From positions 521,737 through 585,736 of the forward strand of contig NZ_LMDB01000012.1 in NCBI RefSeq assembly GCF_001425005.1: a stretch of DNA of 64,000 nt, read 5' to 3'. This DNA is from Duganella sp. Root336D2. GTDB taxonomy: Bacteria > Pseudomonadota > Gammaproteobacteria > Burkholderiales > Burkholderiaceae_D. The position numbers and the translations under genes were made by a program. Shown one piece after another: positions 1-7,594 of this stretch (the stretch's first letter is position 1; each line of letters starts with the position of its first letter). The notes under the pieces were generated by a model. That model made no database searches, was not told the DNA's origin, and worked only from the letters and a program-made list of their open reading frames with translations.

Positions 1-2
1 CC

Positions 3-56
3 GCCAACCAGTTTGCCATTCTGTTTGGGGAACGCTTCACCAACGCGATTAACTAA
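3..56 (+). CDS. C-terminal tail of an unidentified protein (partial)
   Basis: An open frame enters from the left edge and ends at TAA, giving a tail that reads ANQFAILFGERFTNAIN. The other two forward frames here read like noise or stop early. The body of the gene lies outside the window, so its function cannot be told. Its position before a run of small orphan genes would suit the end of a toxin or other large accessory protein, but that is only inference. Confidence 0.45.
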   Translation, partial: ANQFAILFGERFTNAIN

Positions 57-103
57 CTACGAACCGCGACCCCGGCACACAAAATTCCTGACAGGTCCGG
101 GCG

Positions 104-346
104 CTGATAACTTGGTGCGTCGCTGCGATAGCTCCTGGCTCAGGTGCAGGCTGGGGCCTCACCGCTATCGGATTTTTCTTGACGTTTGCATTGAGTCACC
201 TGCTAGCGATTTCATCCGCAACTGGAATTGGTTTGCTCATCGCACGTCAAACGTCGAAGCCGACAGTTACGTTGGCGAGCGCTATAGCGGGCGGACTGAT
301 TTCGGCATTTGTGTTTTCGCGCATATACTTTGGCGTTGGCTCATAG
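104..346 (+). CDS. Possible small membrane protein, start uncertain
   Basis: This frame stays open from a TGA at 89-91 to TAG at 344-346 and encodes about 80 residues rich in hydrophobic and small amino acids. Likely membrane segments are around AIGFFLTFALSHLLAISSAT and the later GGLISAFVFSRIYFGVG stretch, separated by a basic loop (ARQTSKP). No ATG is available; CTG at 104 is the earliest plausible start and no clear ribosome binding site is seen, so it may be a truncated gene. Its membrane-protein composition is more protein-like than the overlapping frame. Small multi-pass proteins of this kind occur among toxin-immunity genes, but no family was recognised. Confidence 0.4.
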   Translation: MITWCVAAIAPGSGAGWGLTAIGFFLTFALSHLLAISSATGIGLLIARQTSKPTVTLASAIAGGLISAFVFSRIYFGVGS

Positions 347-402
347 CGGCCAAGAGCGGTCATCGCGTTTCGGACTATCGCAAAAAATCTACTTTTAGAA
401 TT

Positions 403-846
403 ATGAGTTCATCGGAAGTCCTTGCTTTTCAATATCTATGGGACGGTTCTCAGCCCGGCTGGGTGCTGACGCGCCTCTATGGAAATGATGTCGAACTATC
501 TCTGAAGTTTGAACAACTTGATGGCCCATCGCCTCGAGAACTGATGGCGGTGAGGCGTTCCGTGTCGGAATTTAAATCGCTGCCGCTTAGTCAAGTTACT
601 GAGCGGTTGCGCGGATGTCCGATCTTTTTCCTAGGACGATTTGAGTCCAGGCATGCTCGTAGATTGGCGGACGCTTGTCGCAACGAAGGTTTGAGCGTGT
701 TGGAAAAAATTATCGATACCCCCCAATTCCTGCCGACAAACGAGATAACTAACTCAGTTTTGGTGATCGAGGATGATGAATTGGCCAAGTGTGTGTACGA
801 TTCGGCGCTTCAACATGGTATCCCTGTCCGACACGTTGAAAATTAG
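403..846 (+). CDS. Orphan small protein, possible immunity protein
   Basis: It encodes 147 residues starting MSSSEVLAFQYLWDGSQPGW. The frame is open further upstream, but that upstream translation is incoherent and overlaps the membrane-protein frame, so the ATG at 403 is preferred. No signal peptide or membrane segment is seen; the composition is soluble with mixed alpha/beta character. The C-terminal half contains a hydrophobic strand followed by acidic residues (SVLVIEDDELAKCVYD). No known family was recognised. Its neighbours are equally small unrelated genes on the same strand, the arrangement typical of immunity-gene arrays; function is not established. Confidence 0.6.
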   Translation: MSSSEVLAFQYLWDGSQPGWVLTRLYGNDVELSLKFEQLDGPSPRELMAVRRSVSEFKSLPLSQVTERLRGCPIFFLGRFESRHARRLADACRNEGLSVLEKIIDTPQFLPTNEITNSVLVIEDDELAKCVYDSALQHGIPVRHVEN

Positions 847-874
847 GCGAGCAGCCCGATTTGACCGCGTACAG

Positions 875-891
875 TCGGCCAGTAGCAGCCA
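875..891 (+). repeat. Spacer repeat, copy 1
   Basis: TCGGCCAGTAGCAGCCA lies just after the stop codon of the gene ending at 846. It matches 16 of 17 bases at 1681-1697, which also follows a stop codon. More degenerate relatives are at 1215-1232 and 2331-2348. Confidence 0.55.
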
Positions 892-912
892 CTCCAGACT
901 TTCCAAGATTCT

Positions 913-1206
913 ATGTTCCAGTACACTATTGACGACTCGATTGAACTGCCTTTGCAAACGTCGGTCGAAGTAACCATTTCGTTCCCGAGCGGTAAACGTT
1001 GGCTTTTCTTTGTGACACCTGAACTACTGAATCGAGTAGGCGATGTCGTCGAAGGCAGTACGGCAAAAGTCCATTTGGGGGAATTGCACATGATCGTCGT
1101 TAGTGAACTCAGTGTGCCGATCATTGATTCGGTACTTCGAGAACTTCATCGAACTGGCGAACTGGAGCGTCGCACCCTTGCGCTTTCGATGGATCATGGA
1201 ACCTGA
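913..1206 (+). CDS. Orphan small protein, possible immunity protein
   Basis: It encodes 97 residues, beginning MFQYTIDDSIELPLQTSVEV. The visible pattern is strand-rich: a hydrophobic/charged N-terminus, then SGKRWLFFVTPELL and a late helix VPIIDSVLRELHRTGELE. No signal peptide or catalytic motif is evident and no family was recognised. Size and setting fit an immunity-type protein, as for its neighbours. The spacer before it carries spacer repeat copy 1 and the spacer after it a degenerate copy at 1215-1232. Confidence 0.6.
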   Translation: MFQYTIDDSIELPLQTSVEVTISFPSGKRWLFFVTPELLNRVGDVVEGSTAKVHLGELHMIVVSELSVPIIDSVLRELHRTGELERRTLALSMDHGT

Positions 1207-1214
1207 AACTGCAG

Positions 1215-1232
1215 TTCTCGGCCATGAGCCGC
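1215..1232 (+). repeat. Spacer repeat, degenerate copy
   Basis: TTCTCGGCCATGAGCCGCC-like sequence between the genes ending at 1206 and starting at 1282 resembles the motif at 875-891 and 1681-1697 with several mismatches. It may be a decayed copy; chance similarity is possible. Confidence 0.3.
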
Positions 1233-1281
1233 CGGATGCATTAGGAAAGGATGAACCTTTACGATGGTTCGCAGGAACTGA

Positions 1282-1665
1282 ATGAATAAAGACTTTGGCG
1301 TCCCGCTTCCACGTGACAAGCACGACACCGAAAATGCGATGACTCTGGTGTCGCTTGGCTGGGAGCGAGTTAAGCCGGTAATGCCCCAGATTTTGGATTG
1401 GATGCAGGACATGAATTGGCCGGTCGCGAGAGTTTTTCAACCGTTTTTGGTGCAGGTGGGCGCGCCCCTCGCTCCATATCTTAAGACGGTATTTGAGTCA
1501 GATGACGATGCGTGGAAATACTCTATCCTTGTCGGTATCGTTGATCAGTCGCCAGAACTTGCTGTAGCGTTGCGTGCTGACCTTGAACGTTTGTCCGAGA
1601 GCCCAACGGCTGGTGAGCAATTGGAAGGGCTGTCTGAACAAGCTAAGGAAATCCTACGCAGCTAA
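1282..1665 (+). CDS. DUF5071 domain protein
   Basis: It encodes 127 residues whose central part (LVSLGWERVKPVMPQILDWM, then QDMNWPVARVFQPFL and DDDAWKYSILVGIV) matches what is known of the DUF5071 family: an alpha-helical, HEAT-like domain of about 120 residues that acts as a stand-alone protein and is common in toxin-immunity neighbourhoods. The protein is essentially full length for the family. No catalytic residues are expected. Its place in a run of small accessory genes supports an immunity-like role, but no cognate toxin is visible here. Confidence 0.75.
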   Translation: MNKDFGVPLPRDKHDTENAMTLVSLGWERVKPVMPQILDWMQDMNWPVARVFQPFLVQVGAPLAPYLKTVFESDDDAWKYSILVGIVDQSPELAVALRADLERLSESPTAGEQLEGLSEQAKEILRS

Positions 1666-1680
1666 ACACGCCTGCCGTTT

Positions 1681-1697
1681 TCGGCCAGAAGCAGCCA
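1681..1697 (+). repeat. Spacer repeat, copy 2
   Basis: TCGGCCAGAAGCAGCCA follows the stop codon of the DUF5071 gene and differs at one position from 875-891. It sits at an equivalent place in the gene-to-gene spacer. Confidence 0.55.
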
Positions 1698-1756
1698 TTG
1701 AATTCAACTGACGCAAAGTTGCGGCGCGGCTTAACTAACTTGTTGAAAGTATTTAA

Positions 1757-2278
1757 ATGTTCGGCTCTCTCTTCCGATTTTCCGTTCTAAATGAAGCGCT
1801 TGAACTTGCGGGCTTCGTTCTCGTCCACTGTGCCGCAATTGCTGACGCAAATCGAGCCGGTGAGCTGATCTGTCCATTCGCCGTTCTCGAAGGCGATGAT
1901 GGGAGACAGGTGGTCGACTTTGAGTCCGAAACCCAGGAGGAAGCCGTGTCTAAGGGATGGGCCAGTCTAGGCGAGGCAAAGTCAAACAATGTCTCGTGGG
2001 CGTTCGGGCGTGAAGGTTTGTACAGGGAGCCTGACGGAAATGCTGTTGACGTACTGACGGTCTCGGTTTGGATGTCTGGTATGAAAGAACACTACAGCGT
2101 CCTGCAGCGCTTCGGGAGACGGGAGGACCAAGCGATTTATTTCATTGGAGCCCCCGAATTGTTGAAGCATAAGGGAGAATCTGCTGAACCTGTAGAGCGC
2201 TGGAACGAGAAGGCAATAGAGCGTGGTGTTGTCAATCATCCCAAGGGTTCAATGTGGCCGCAATGGCGTACCCAATGA
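1757..2278 (+). CDS. Orphan protein, 173 aa
   Basis: It encodes 173 residues starting MFGSLFRFSVLNEALELAGF. The N-terminal third is hydrophobic but looks like a domain core rather than a signal peptide (VLVHCAAIADANRAGELICP). It continues with an acidic region and a beta-rich middle (VDVLTVSVWMSGMKEHYSVL). No family or catalytic motif was recognised. It is the last gene of the small-gene run and is followed by a decayed spacer motif and a decayed DUF488 gene, marking the edge of the accessory patch. Confidence 0.55.
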   Translation: MFGSLFRFSVLNEALELAGFVLVHCAAIADANRAGELICPFAVLEGDDGRQVVDFESETQEEAVSKGWASLGEAKSNNVSWAFGREGLYREPDGNAVDVLTVSVWMSGMKEHYSVLQRFGRREDQAIYFIGAPELLKHKGESAEPVERWNEKAIERGVVNHPKGSMWPQWRTQ

Positions 2279-2330
2279 TGTGACGCTCGGCGGCATCCTT
2301 GCGATTCGGATTGAGTTTGCAAACGTCCGC

Positions 2331-2348
2331 AATGGGGCGGAAGCTGCC
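2331..2348 (+). repeat. Spacer repeat, distant copy
   Basis: AATGGGGCGGAAGCTGCC, preceded by AAACGTCCGC, resembles the spacer motif seen at 875, 1215 and 1681 and lies in the gap after the last small gene. The match is weak; the wider sequence 2279-2372 contains no convincing gene. Confidence 0.3.
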
Positions 2349-2372
2349 TTCCTGTTGACACGCAATGTCGGT

Positions 2373-2658
2373 TCAAGTAATACGTAGGCCTTCTACGCAA
2401 GCAAAAGGCGTCATATTGTGTGGAGGCCGTCGTCGCGCATCAATGATATCGTCGACTTGCATGCCGCGAACCAGCAAAGCTTGCCCGCTTCTGCCAGCGA
2501 TGCAGCGAACTGCTCCTGTCCAAACTGCGGGTGATGGCGCGGCTTTGGCACTGTCCTGATATCGAGCAGGCATAAATGCCATTCTGCTGCAGCAATCCGG
2601 TGAATTCCTCGATTGTGCGGTTCGGATGGCCGATGGTGCAGACGAGTTCCCGAGTCAT
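2373..2658 (-). pseudogene. Decayed DUF488 family gene
   Basis: Three reading frames must be joined to recover the protein. It begins MTRELVCTIGHPNRTIEEF (2658 leftward), shifts frame to LLDIRTVPKPRHHPQFGQEQ and FAASLAEAG, then resumes in a third frame with LLVRGMQVDDIIDARRRPPH and a LTPFACVEG-like end (MTPFACVEGLRIT). These match the start, middle and C-terminal end of DUF488 proteins, which normally have about 150-190 residues. The segment between AEAG and LLVRG is missing, including the usual cysteine-rich CxxxxHR region. The gene is therefore inactivated by an internal deletion and frameshifts. Confidence 0.75.
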
Positions 2659-2751
2659 GCTCAGCCTTCGCGATGGCGTTCCTCACACTCTGACACGAAC
2701 CCGCATTTGCTTACCTCCAGATAGGACGGCTTTCGCCACATGGAAGTGGCT

Positions 2752-3258
2752 TTAGTTGAGAAGCGCTTCGTAGACCTCAAGGTCGGCTTGGGAGAAGCAG
2801 CAGAAGATGACTTCTTCAAGCCCAGGGAATTGCTCGGCCGCGGCGCATACTGCCGATACGGCGAGTTCGGCGGCCTGGTCAATCGGGTAGCCGTAGATGC
2901 CGGTGCTGATGCTGGGAAATGCCAGTGAGGCGGCACCGTGTCTGGCCGCCAGTTCCACGCTGCCGCGATAGCAGGCCGCCAATAGATCCGGTTCGCCATT
3001 GGTACCGCCGCGCCACACCGGTCCGACGGTATGGATGATGTACTTGGCCGGTAGCCGATAACCCTTCGTCAGCTTCGCTTGCCCCGTCTTGCAGCCACCG
3101 AGAAGACGGCATTCGTGGACCAGTTCTGGCCCAGCGGCGCGATGAATTGCGCCATCAACGCCGCCACCGCCCAAGAGCGAGGAGTTGGCAGCGTTGACGA
3201 TCGCGTCGACTGAAAGCTTGGTGATATCGCCCTGGATTGCGCGAAGGATGGTGGACAT
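2752..3258 (-). CDS. ymdB: Macro-domain O-acetyl-ADP-ribose deacetylase
   Basis: This 168-residue protein is a single macro domain. It binds ADP-ribose and, by family knowledge, hydrolyses O-acetyl-ADP-ribose or removes ADP-ribose from protein. Visible hallmarks are [19 protein letters not shown] at residues 10-28, the glycine-rich [14 protein letters not shown] loop at about 30-43, and [12 protein letters not shown] at about 113-124 for the phosphate-binding loop. Length and motif order match YmdB-type proteins (about 175 residues). It lies 26 bp before the stop of the pullulanase on the same strand, but no functional link is apparent. The symbol is by similarity only. Confidence 0.88.
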   Translation of the reverse strand: MSTILRAIQGDITKLSVDAIVNAANSSLLGGGGVDGAIHRAAGPELVHECRLLGGCKTGQAKLTKGYRLPAKYIIHTVGPVWRGGTNGEPDLLAACYRGSVELAARHGAASLAFPSISTGIYGYPIDQAAELAVSAVCAAAEQFPGLEEVIFCCFSQADLEVYEALLN

Positions 3259-3284
3259 GACTGGGCGGCCATCGGCCTTAAAGT

Positions 3285-6020
3285 TTATTCAACGAATACT
3301 ATAGCCGTCCTCGCGGGAATGGTGAAGCTGCCCGTTGCGGTGTCGTAGCGGGCTGCGGCTCCGGTTTGCACCGGGTGCAGGCGGTAGGCCTTGCCGGCTT
3401 CTCCAGCGGCAGTGATGGTCTGCTCCACCTTGTCCACGTTGATAAAGTACGCCACCGTCTTGAATCCCGCGCCTTCATAGCCGGCGCCGTCGAGGCGCGC
3501 TGCGACGACGGTCGCCAGCTGTTCTGGCCCGGTGTTCAGGAAGTGCAGGCGCTTCTTGATATCGTCCGCGGTACGCATCCGGAACAAGGTGCTGCTGGCA
3601 CGGATGCGCAGCAGGTCGCGGAAGGTGTCGCGTGCGAGTGCGATATCAACGGGCGTTGGCTGAAGCGCGCGATTAGCCAGCAAGGGCTGGAGCAGCGCGT
3701 AATCCTTGCCGTTGTCCGCGGCGGGCGGCAGGCCGGTGCCGAAGTAGTTGGTCTGGTAGGTCCAGTCGAGGCGATTGAACCAGTCACCCGATTCAAAGCT
3801 GTTGCGGTCCATCGATTTGGAACGCAGGATCTCGAATCCGGCGTGGTAATACGCGACGCCCTGCGAGAAGGCGTTGATTGCAGCCGCCAGCATCTGCACG
3901 CGCGCGCGGTCAGCGCTGGTCGTGGAGATAGGCAGCTTGAGGGTATTGATGTCATACAGCGTCTGGTTGTCGTGGTTCTCGACGTAGTTGACCACCTCGC
4001 CTGGCTGGCTGGCATAACCGGCAGGCTGGTTGCCGCCATAAACGATGGCCTGCAGCTCCTTGGTCTCTCCGGTAAAGGTCTGCATGCGGTAGCTGCGGAT
4101 CGAACCGGCCAGGCCGACCTTCACCAGGTCGGATGCCTTCATCAAATCCGCCACTGGGCGCAAGCCAGCGCCGGCATTCGGGTCGTACACCAGGCCATTG
4201 ATATAACCTTGCTGCGAGATCACTTGCTGCCCCGAATCGCCCGCGCCGCCACCGCGTACGGCATCGCGCGCGCGGTCGCTGAATGTGCCGATTCCGCTGC
4301 CGTTCAGCGACAGTTGCGAGGCCTGCACGAAGCGCGCACCGTCCGCCACTTCGCCGAAGTTCCAGCCTTCGCCGATCAGGTTCACATGCCGGCCAGCGGC
4401 CTTGCTGACGCGGGCCTGCAGCGCTTCCATTGCGGCGCGCGGCTGGTGGCCCATCAAGTCGAAGCGGAAGGAGTCGATGTGGTAGTGCTTCGTCCACAGC
4501 TCGGCCGAGTCGATCATCAGCTTGGCCATCATGCGGTTTTCGGTGGCCGTGTTGAAGCAGCAGGTGGAGCTTTCGATTTCGCCTTTCAGGTTCAGTCGCT
4601 GGTAATAGCCGGGGACGATGCGGTCCAGCACCGAGCGCTCGTGCTGGCCGCCGCGATAAGTATGGTTGTAGACCACGTCGGTGCCGACGCGCAGTCCGAT
4701 CTTGTGCAGCGCCATCACCATTTCGCGCAGTTCGATGATGCGGCGTGCGCCGTCGGCGGCGTCGGTGCTGTAGCTGCCTTCCGGTGCGTTGAAATGCCAT
4801 GGGTCGTAGCCCCAGTTGTAGCAGTCTTTCAGCGCGTTGTCGCTGACGATTTTCTGCTGCTGGTCGCCGTCTGGAGCGCCGTGTACGACGGGGGCGACGC
4901 AGCCTTTCTCCGGCACGCTGCCCAGGTCATATACCGGCAGCAAGTGGACGTCGGTCATGCCGGCTTTAGCCAGCATGGCGAGGTGTTTCATGCCGTTGGT
5001 GCCGCTCTCGCGGAAGGCGGTGTATTTGCCGCGGTTCATGGCGCTGACGGACATGTCGTTGATCGAGAAGTCGCGCACGTGCAGCTCGTAAATCGACATG
5101 TCCGGCTGCACCTTCACGCTGGCCGGTGGCTGGTCCTTGTTCCAGCCGGCGGGCGCCAGGCGCGGGTCGGCCAGGTCGGCGATGTAGCTGCGGGAAGAGT
5201 CGGTGGTCAGGCTGACGGAATACGGGTCGGTGACGACGTTGCGTACCAAGCCGGTTTTTGGCGCGATCACGTCCACCACGTATTTGTAATAGCGGCCGGA
5301 CAGGTTGCCGTTAGCATTGGCGGACCAGATGCCGGTTTTTGCGTCGGCGTGCATGGTGGTGACGGATTTCGCCTTGCTGCTGCCGGTGTCGAACACACAG
5401 ACAGAAACGCGTTGTGCGGTCGGCGCCCACAGTTTGAATGTGGTGGCGCCTTTGCCGATGCTTGCGCCCAGGTCGTTCGCCTGTTCGGCGGTGGCGTAGA
5501 TTTCGTCCAATGCGCCCGGCACCTGCAGCGCGGTGGCGTCACGCACGGTGCCGTCTGCATTTTCCTGCACTAGTACCAGTTGTTTTGCCAGCATTGCCGG
5601 CAGGCGGGCGCGGTTGGCGGCCGAAAGTGCGAGCAGCACGCCGTCGCCGGTGTACTTGAAGCGCTGGGCCAGCGCGGCGGGAAGTGTTTCGGTCGTCGCG
5701 GCCAGCGGCATTGCACCATCCGCTCCGCTGACGGTGGCGCCTTGCGGCGCGCTGATGCCAGCGGCGGCTGCGTAATAGATTTTGAAGCTGCCCTCGGCCT
5801 GGACGCCGGTCCATTTGGCCAAACGCCCGTCCAGCCACAGAGCACGGGCATCGAAGCCTTGGGTAAGGGCCAGCACGGTCTCATGCGGGCCGGCGCAGGA
5901 GGCCAGGGTATGAGGTGAGGCAGCGGTGGGGGCTGCGGTGAGGACGGTGGTTGGTGCCGCGGCGGCGGAAAACGCCGCGAGGACCGCCGCAAGGGCCGCC
6001 ACGAGGGTGCGCTGCTTCAT
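3285..6020 (-). CDS. pulA: Secreted pullulanase-type alpha-1,6-glucosidase (GH13)
   Basis: This 911-residue glycoside hydrolase family 13 enzyme probably cleaves alpha-1,6 branch points in pullulan, glycogen or amylopectin. It starts with a clear Sec signal peptide ([22 protein letters not shown]), without a lipobox cysteine. Beta-sandwich domains fill roughly the first 300 residues. The catalytic barrel shows the four conserved GH13 regions: DVVYNHTY near 447, FRFDLMGH with the nucleophile Asp near 520, [10 protein letters not shown] with the acid/base Glu near 550, and VENHDNQTL near 680. Length and motifs fit the pullulanase-type family. Two TGTAG-N5-CTACA-like palindromes lie in its short promoter gap, shared in type with the GH13 gene at 13949. 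Confidence 0.9.
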   Translation of the reverse strand: MKQRTLVAALAAVLAAFSAAAAPTTVLTAAPTAASPHTLASCAGPHETVLALTQGFDARALWLDGRLAKWTGVQAEGSFKIYYAAAAGISAPQGATVSGADGAMPLAATTETLPAALAQRFKYTGDGVLLALSAANRARLPAMLAKQLVLVQENADGTVRDATALQVPGALDEIYATAEQANDLGASIGKGATTFKLWAPTAQRVSVCVFDTGSSKAKSVTTMHADAKTGIWSANANGNLSGRYYKYVVDVIAPKTGLVRNVVTDPYSVSLTTDSSRSYIADLADPRLAPAGWNKDQPPASVKVQPDMSIYELHVRDFSINDMSVSAMNRGKYTAFRESGTNGMKHLAMLAKAGMTDVHLLPVYDLGSVPEKGCVAPVVHGAPDGDQQQKIVSDNALKDCYNWGYDPWHFNAPEGSYSTDAADGARRIIELREMVMALHKIGLRVGTDVVYNHTYRGGQHERSVLDRIVPGYYQRLNLKGEIESSTCCFNTATENRMMAKLMIDSAELWTKHYHIDSFRFDLMGHQPRAAMEALQARVSKAAGRHVNLIGEGWNFGEVADGARFVQASQLSLNGSGIGTFSDRARDAVRGGGAGDSGQQVISQQGYINGLVYDPNAGAGLRPVADLMKASDLVKVGLAGSIRSYRMQTFTGETKELQAIVYGGNQPAGYASQPGEVVNYVENHDNQTLYDINTLKLPISTTSADRARVQMLAAAINAFSQGVAYYHAGFEILRSKSMDRNSFESGDWFNRLDWTYQTNYFGTGLPPAADNGKDYALLQPLLANRALQPTPVDIALARDTFRDLLRIRASSTLFRMRTADDIKKRLHFLNTGPEQLATVVAARLDGAGYEGAGFKTVAYFINVDKVEQTITAAGEAGKAYRLHPVQTGAAARYDTATGSFTIPARTAIVFVE

Positions 6021-6030
6021 TTTGTCTCCG

Positions 6031-6081
6031 TAGTAGTGATGCTACAGAAATATTAGCTCAAAATCTGTAGCTTCACTACAT
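6031..6081 (-). promoter_or_regulatory. Two tandem TGTAG-N5-CTACA-type operators upstream of pullulanase
   Basis: TGTAGCTTCACTACA at 6066-6080 is a 15-bp palindrome with five-base arms. A weaker site, GTAGTGATGCTAC, is at 6033-6045. Their centres are 34 bp apart and both lie within 60 bp of the pullulanase start. The same motif occurs twice before the alpha-glucosidase at 13949. This suggests control by one sugar-responsive dimeric repressor; which one is inferred, not shown. Confidence 0.6.
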
Positions 6082-6082
6082 A

Positions 6083-7594
6083 TTAGTCGCGCTGGATCTG
6101 GTGCTTTTTCAGCTTGTCATAGAGCGTCTTGCGGGGCAGAAGCAGGCGGTCAGCGGCCAGCGCCACATTATTGTCGGCAGAGGCCAGGGCACGCAGGATC
6201 AGGTCGCGCTCGAAGGCGTCGACTTGCTGCGGCAGGGAAGGCTGCTCGGCGTCCCCCGTCACCGAGCCTGCGGCGGGTACGCCGGCTGCCATTGCGACGC
6301 CGGCTGCCGAGGCGGCACCTGCGGTCATGGCGGCGCTGCCTGTGGCGCCGGCGCCGGCTGCCCATTCCATGCCTGCGCCAGTGGCAGCAGCCGCTGGCGA
6401 TGAAATGCCTGCGCCAGTGGCAAAAGCCGCGCCGGATACGATTGCCGGGCTATGCGACGGTGCGATGGTTGCGACGGGGACCAGTCCAAGCGTGAGGCGC
6501 TCGGCAAAATTGCGCAGCTCCCGCACATTCCCCGGCCAATCCGCTGCCTGCCATGCGGCCATCTGCTCCGGCGTCCACATCGGCATTGCGCGCTGGTAGC
6601 GCCGGGCTGCCTCGGCGACGAAGTGCGCCAGCAGCAGCGGAATATCCTCGTGCCGGTCGCGCAGGCGCGGCAAATCGATGCTGATGACGCCAATCCGGTA
6701 ATACAGGTCCTCGCGAAACAATCCCTGGGCCGACAGCGCCAGCAAGTCGGCCTTGCTGGCCGCGACTACCCGGCAATCCAGCGCCACCGACTCATTCCCG
6801 CCCAGGCGTTCGAGGCGCCGTTCCTGCAGCACGCGCAGCAGTTTGACCTGCAGTGCCATCGGCATGCTCTCAATCTCATCGAGGAACACCGTCCCGCCAT
6901 TGGCGAATTCCAGCTTGCCGATGCGCCGCTTTTGCGCGCCTGTAAAGGCCCCCGCCTCGTGGCCGAATATTTCGCTCTCGAACACCGACTCGGGCAGTGC
7001 GCCGCAGTTGATGGCGACGAAATTCCCCTTGCGTCCACTGGCCGCATGAATCAGGCGCGCCATCACTTCCTTGCCGGTACCGGTCTGGCCATTGACCAGG
7101 ATATCCACGCCGGTCGGCGCCACATTGCGCACCACGACTTTCAAGTGCTCGATGGCTTCGGAGCGTCCGATCAGGTCTGGCATGTCCGGGTGCTGCGCGC
7201 GTTCGCTGCGCAAGCGGCGGTTTTCCAGGACCAGGTTGCGGCGCTCTTGCGCGCGCTTGACCGCGTCCATCAGGCGTTCGGACGAGAAGGGCTTTTCGAT
7301 GAAGTCATAGGCTCCGGCGCGCATGGCTTCCACTGCCATGCTGACATCACCGTGGCCGGTCACCACAATGACGGGCAGCTCGGCGTCGAGCGCCGCAACG
7401 CGCGCCAGCAAGTCCAGTCCGGAAAGCCCCGGCAGCCGTACATCGGTTACCACTACGCCTGCGAAATTCGCCAGCAGCAACGGCAGCGCTTCCTCGGCGC
7501 TTGCGCAAGCCTGCACTGCGAAGCCGCCCAGCTCCAGCGTTTGCGAGGTGGCCAGGCGCAGCGACGCCTCATCTTCAACCAATAGCGCCTTCAT
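6083..7594 (-). CDS. dctD: Sigma-54-dependent response regulator, DctD type
   Basis: This 503-residue activator has a receiver domain (residues 1-115, phosphoacceptor in VVVTDVRLPGLSG), a AAA+ domain (about 140-375) and a C-terminal Fis-type helix-turn-helix (VALAADRLLLPRKTLYDKLK). The AAA+ domain contains Walker A GQTGTGKE, the sigma-54 contact loop GAFTGA and Walker B GGTVFLDEIES. It should remodel sigma-54 RNA polymerase after phosphorylation by the kinase encoded just upstream (4-bp overlap). Unusually, about 75 residues of Ala/Gly/Met-rich low-complexity sequence (about 378-452) separate the AAA+ domain from the DNA-binding domain. A sigma-54 promoter at 11934-11949 heads the same operon, implying autoregulation. 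Confidence 0.88.
   Translation of the reverse strand: MKALLVEDEASLRLATSQTLELGGFAVQACASAEEALPLLLANFAGVVVTDVRLPGLSGLDLLARVAALDAELPVIVVTGHGDVSMAVEAMRAGAYDFIEKPFSSERLMDAVKRAQERRNLVLENRRLRSERAQHPDMPDLIGRSEAIEHLKVVVRNVAPTGVDILVNGQTGTGKEVMARLIHAASGRKGNFVAINCGALPESVFESEIFGHEAGAFTGAQKRRIGKLEFANGGTVFLDEIESMPMALQVKLLRVLQERRLERLGGNESVALDCRVVAASKADLLALSAQGLFREDLYYRIGVISIDLPRLRDRHEDIPLLLAHFVAEAARRYQRAMPMWTPEQMAAWQAADWPGNVRELRNFAERLTLGLVPVATIAPSHSPAIVSGAAFATGAGISSPAAAATGAGMEWAAGAGATGSAAMTAGAASAAGVAMAAGVPAAGSVTGDAEQPSLPQQVDAFERDLILRALASADNNVALAADRLLLPRKTLYDKLKKHQIQRD

Noticed and set aside
13..402. Extension of the 147-residue protein at 403 back to 13
   Set aside because: The upstream translation is incoherent, overlaps both the partial gene tail and the membrane-protein frame, and lacks a ribosome binding site.
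1..2350. Integron gene-cassette array with attC sites
   Set aside because: The spacers share a short motif, and TTAACTAACT occurs twice (49-58 and 1731-1740), but no paired attC core sites or long imperfect palindromes are visible, and no integrase is present.
3366..5573. A 735-residue plus-strand frame over the pullulanase
   Set aside because: It is a shadow of the conserved GH13 gene; composition is Val/Ala/Gly/His-rich with no motif.
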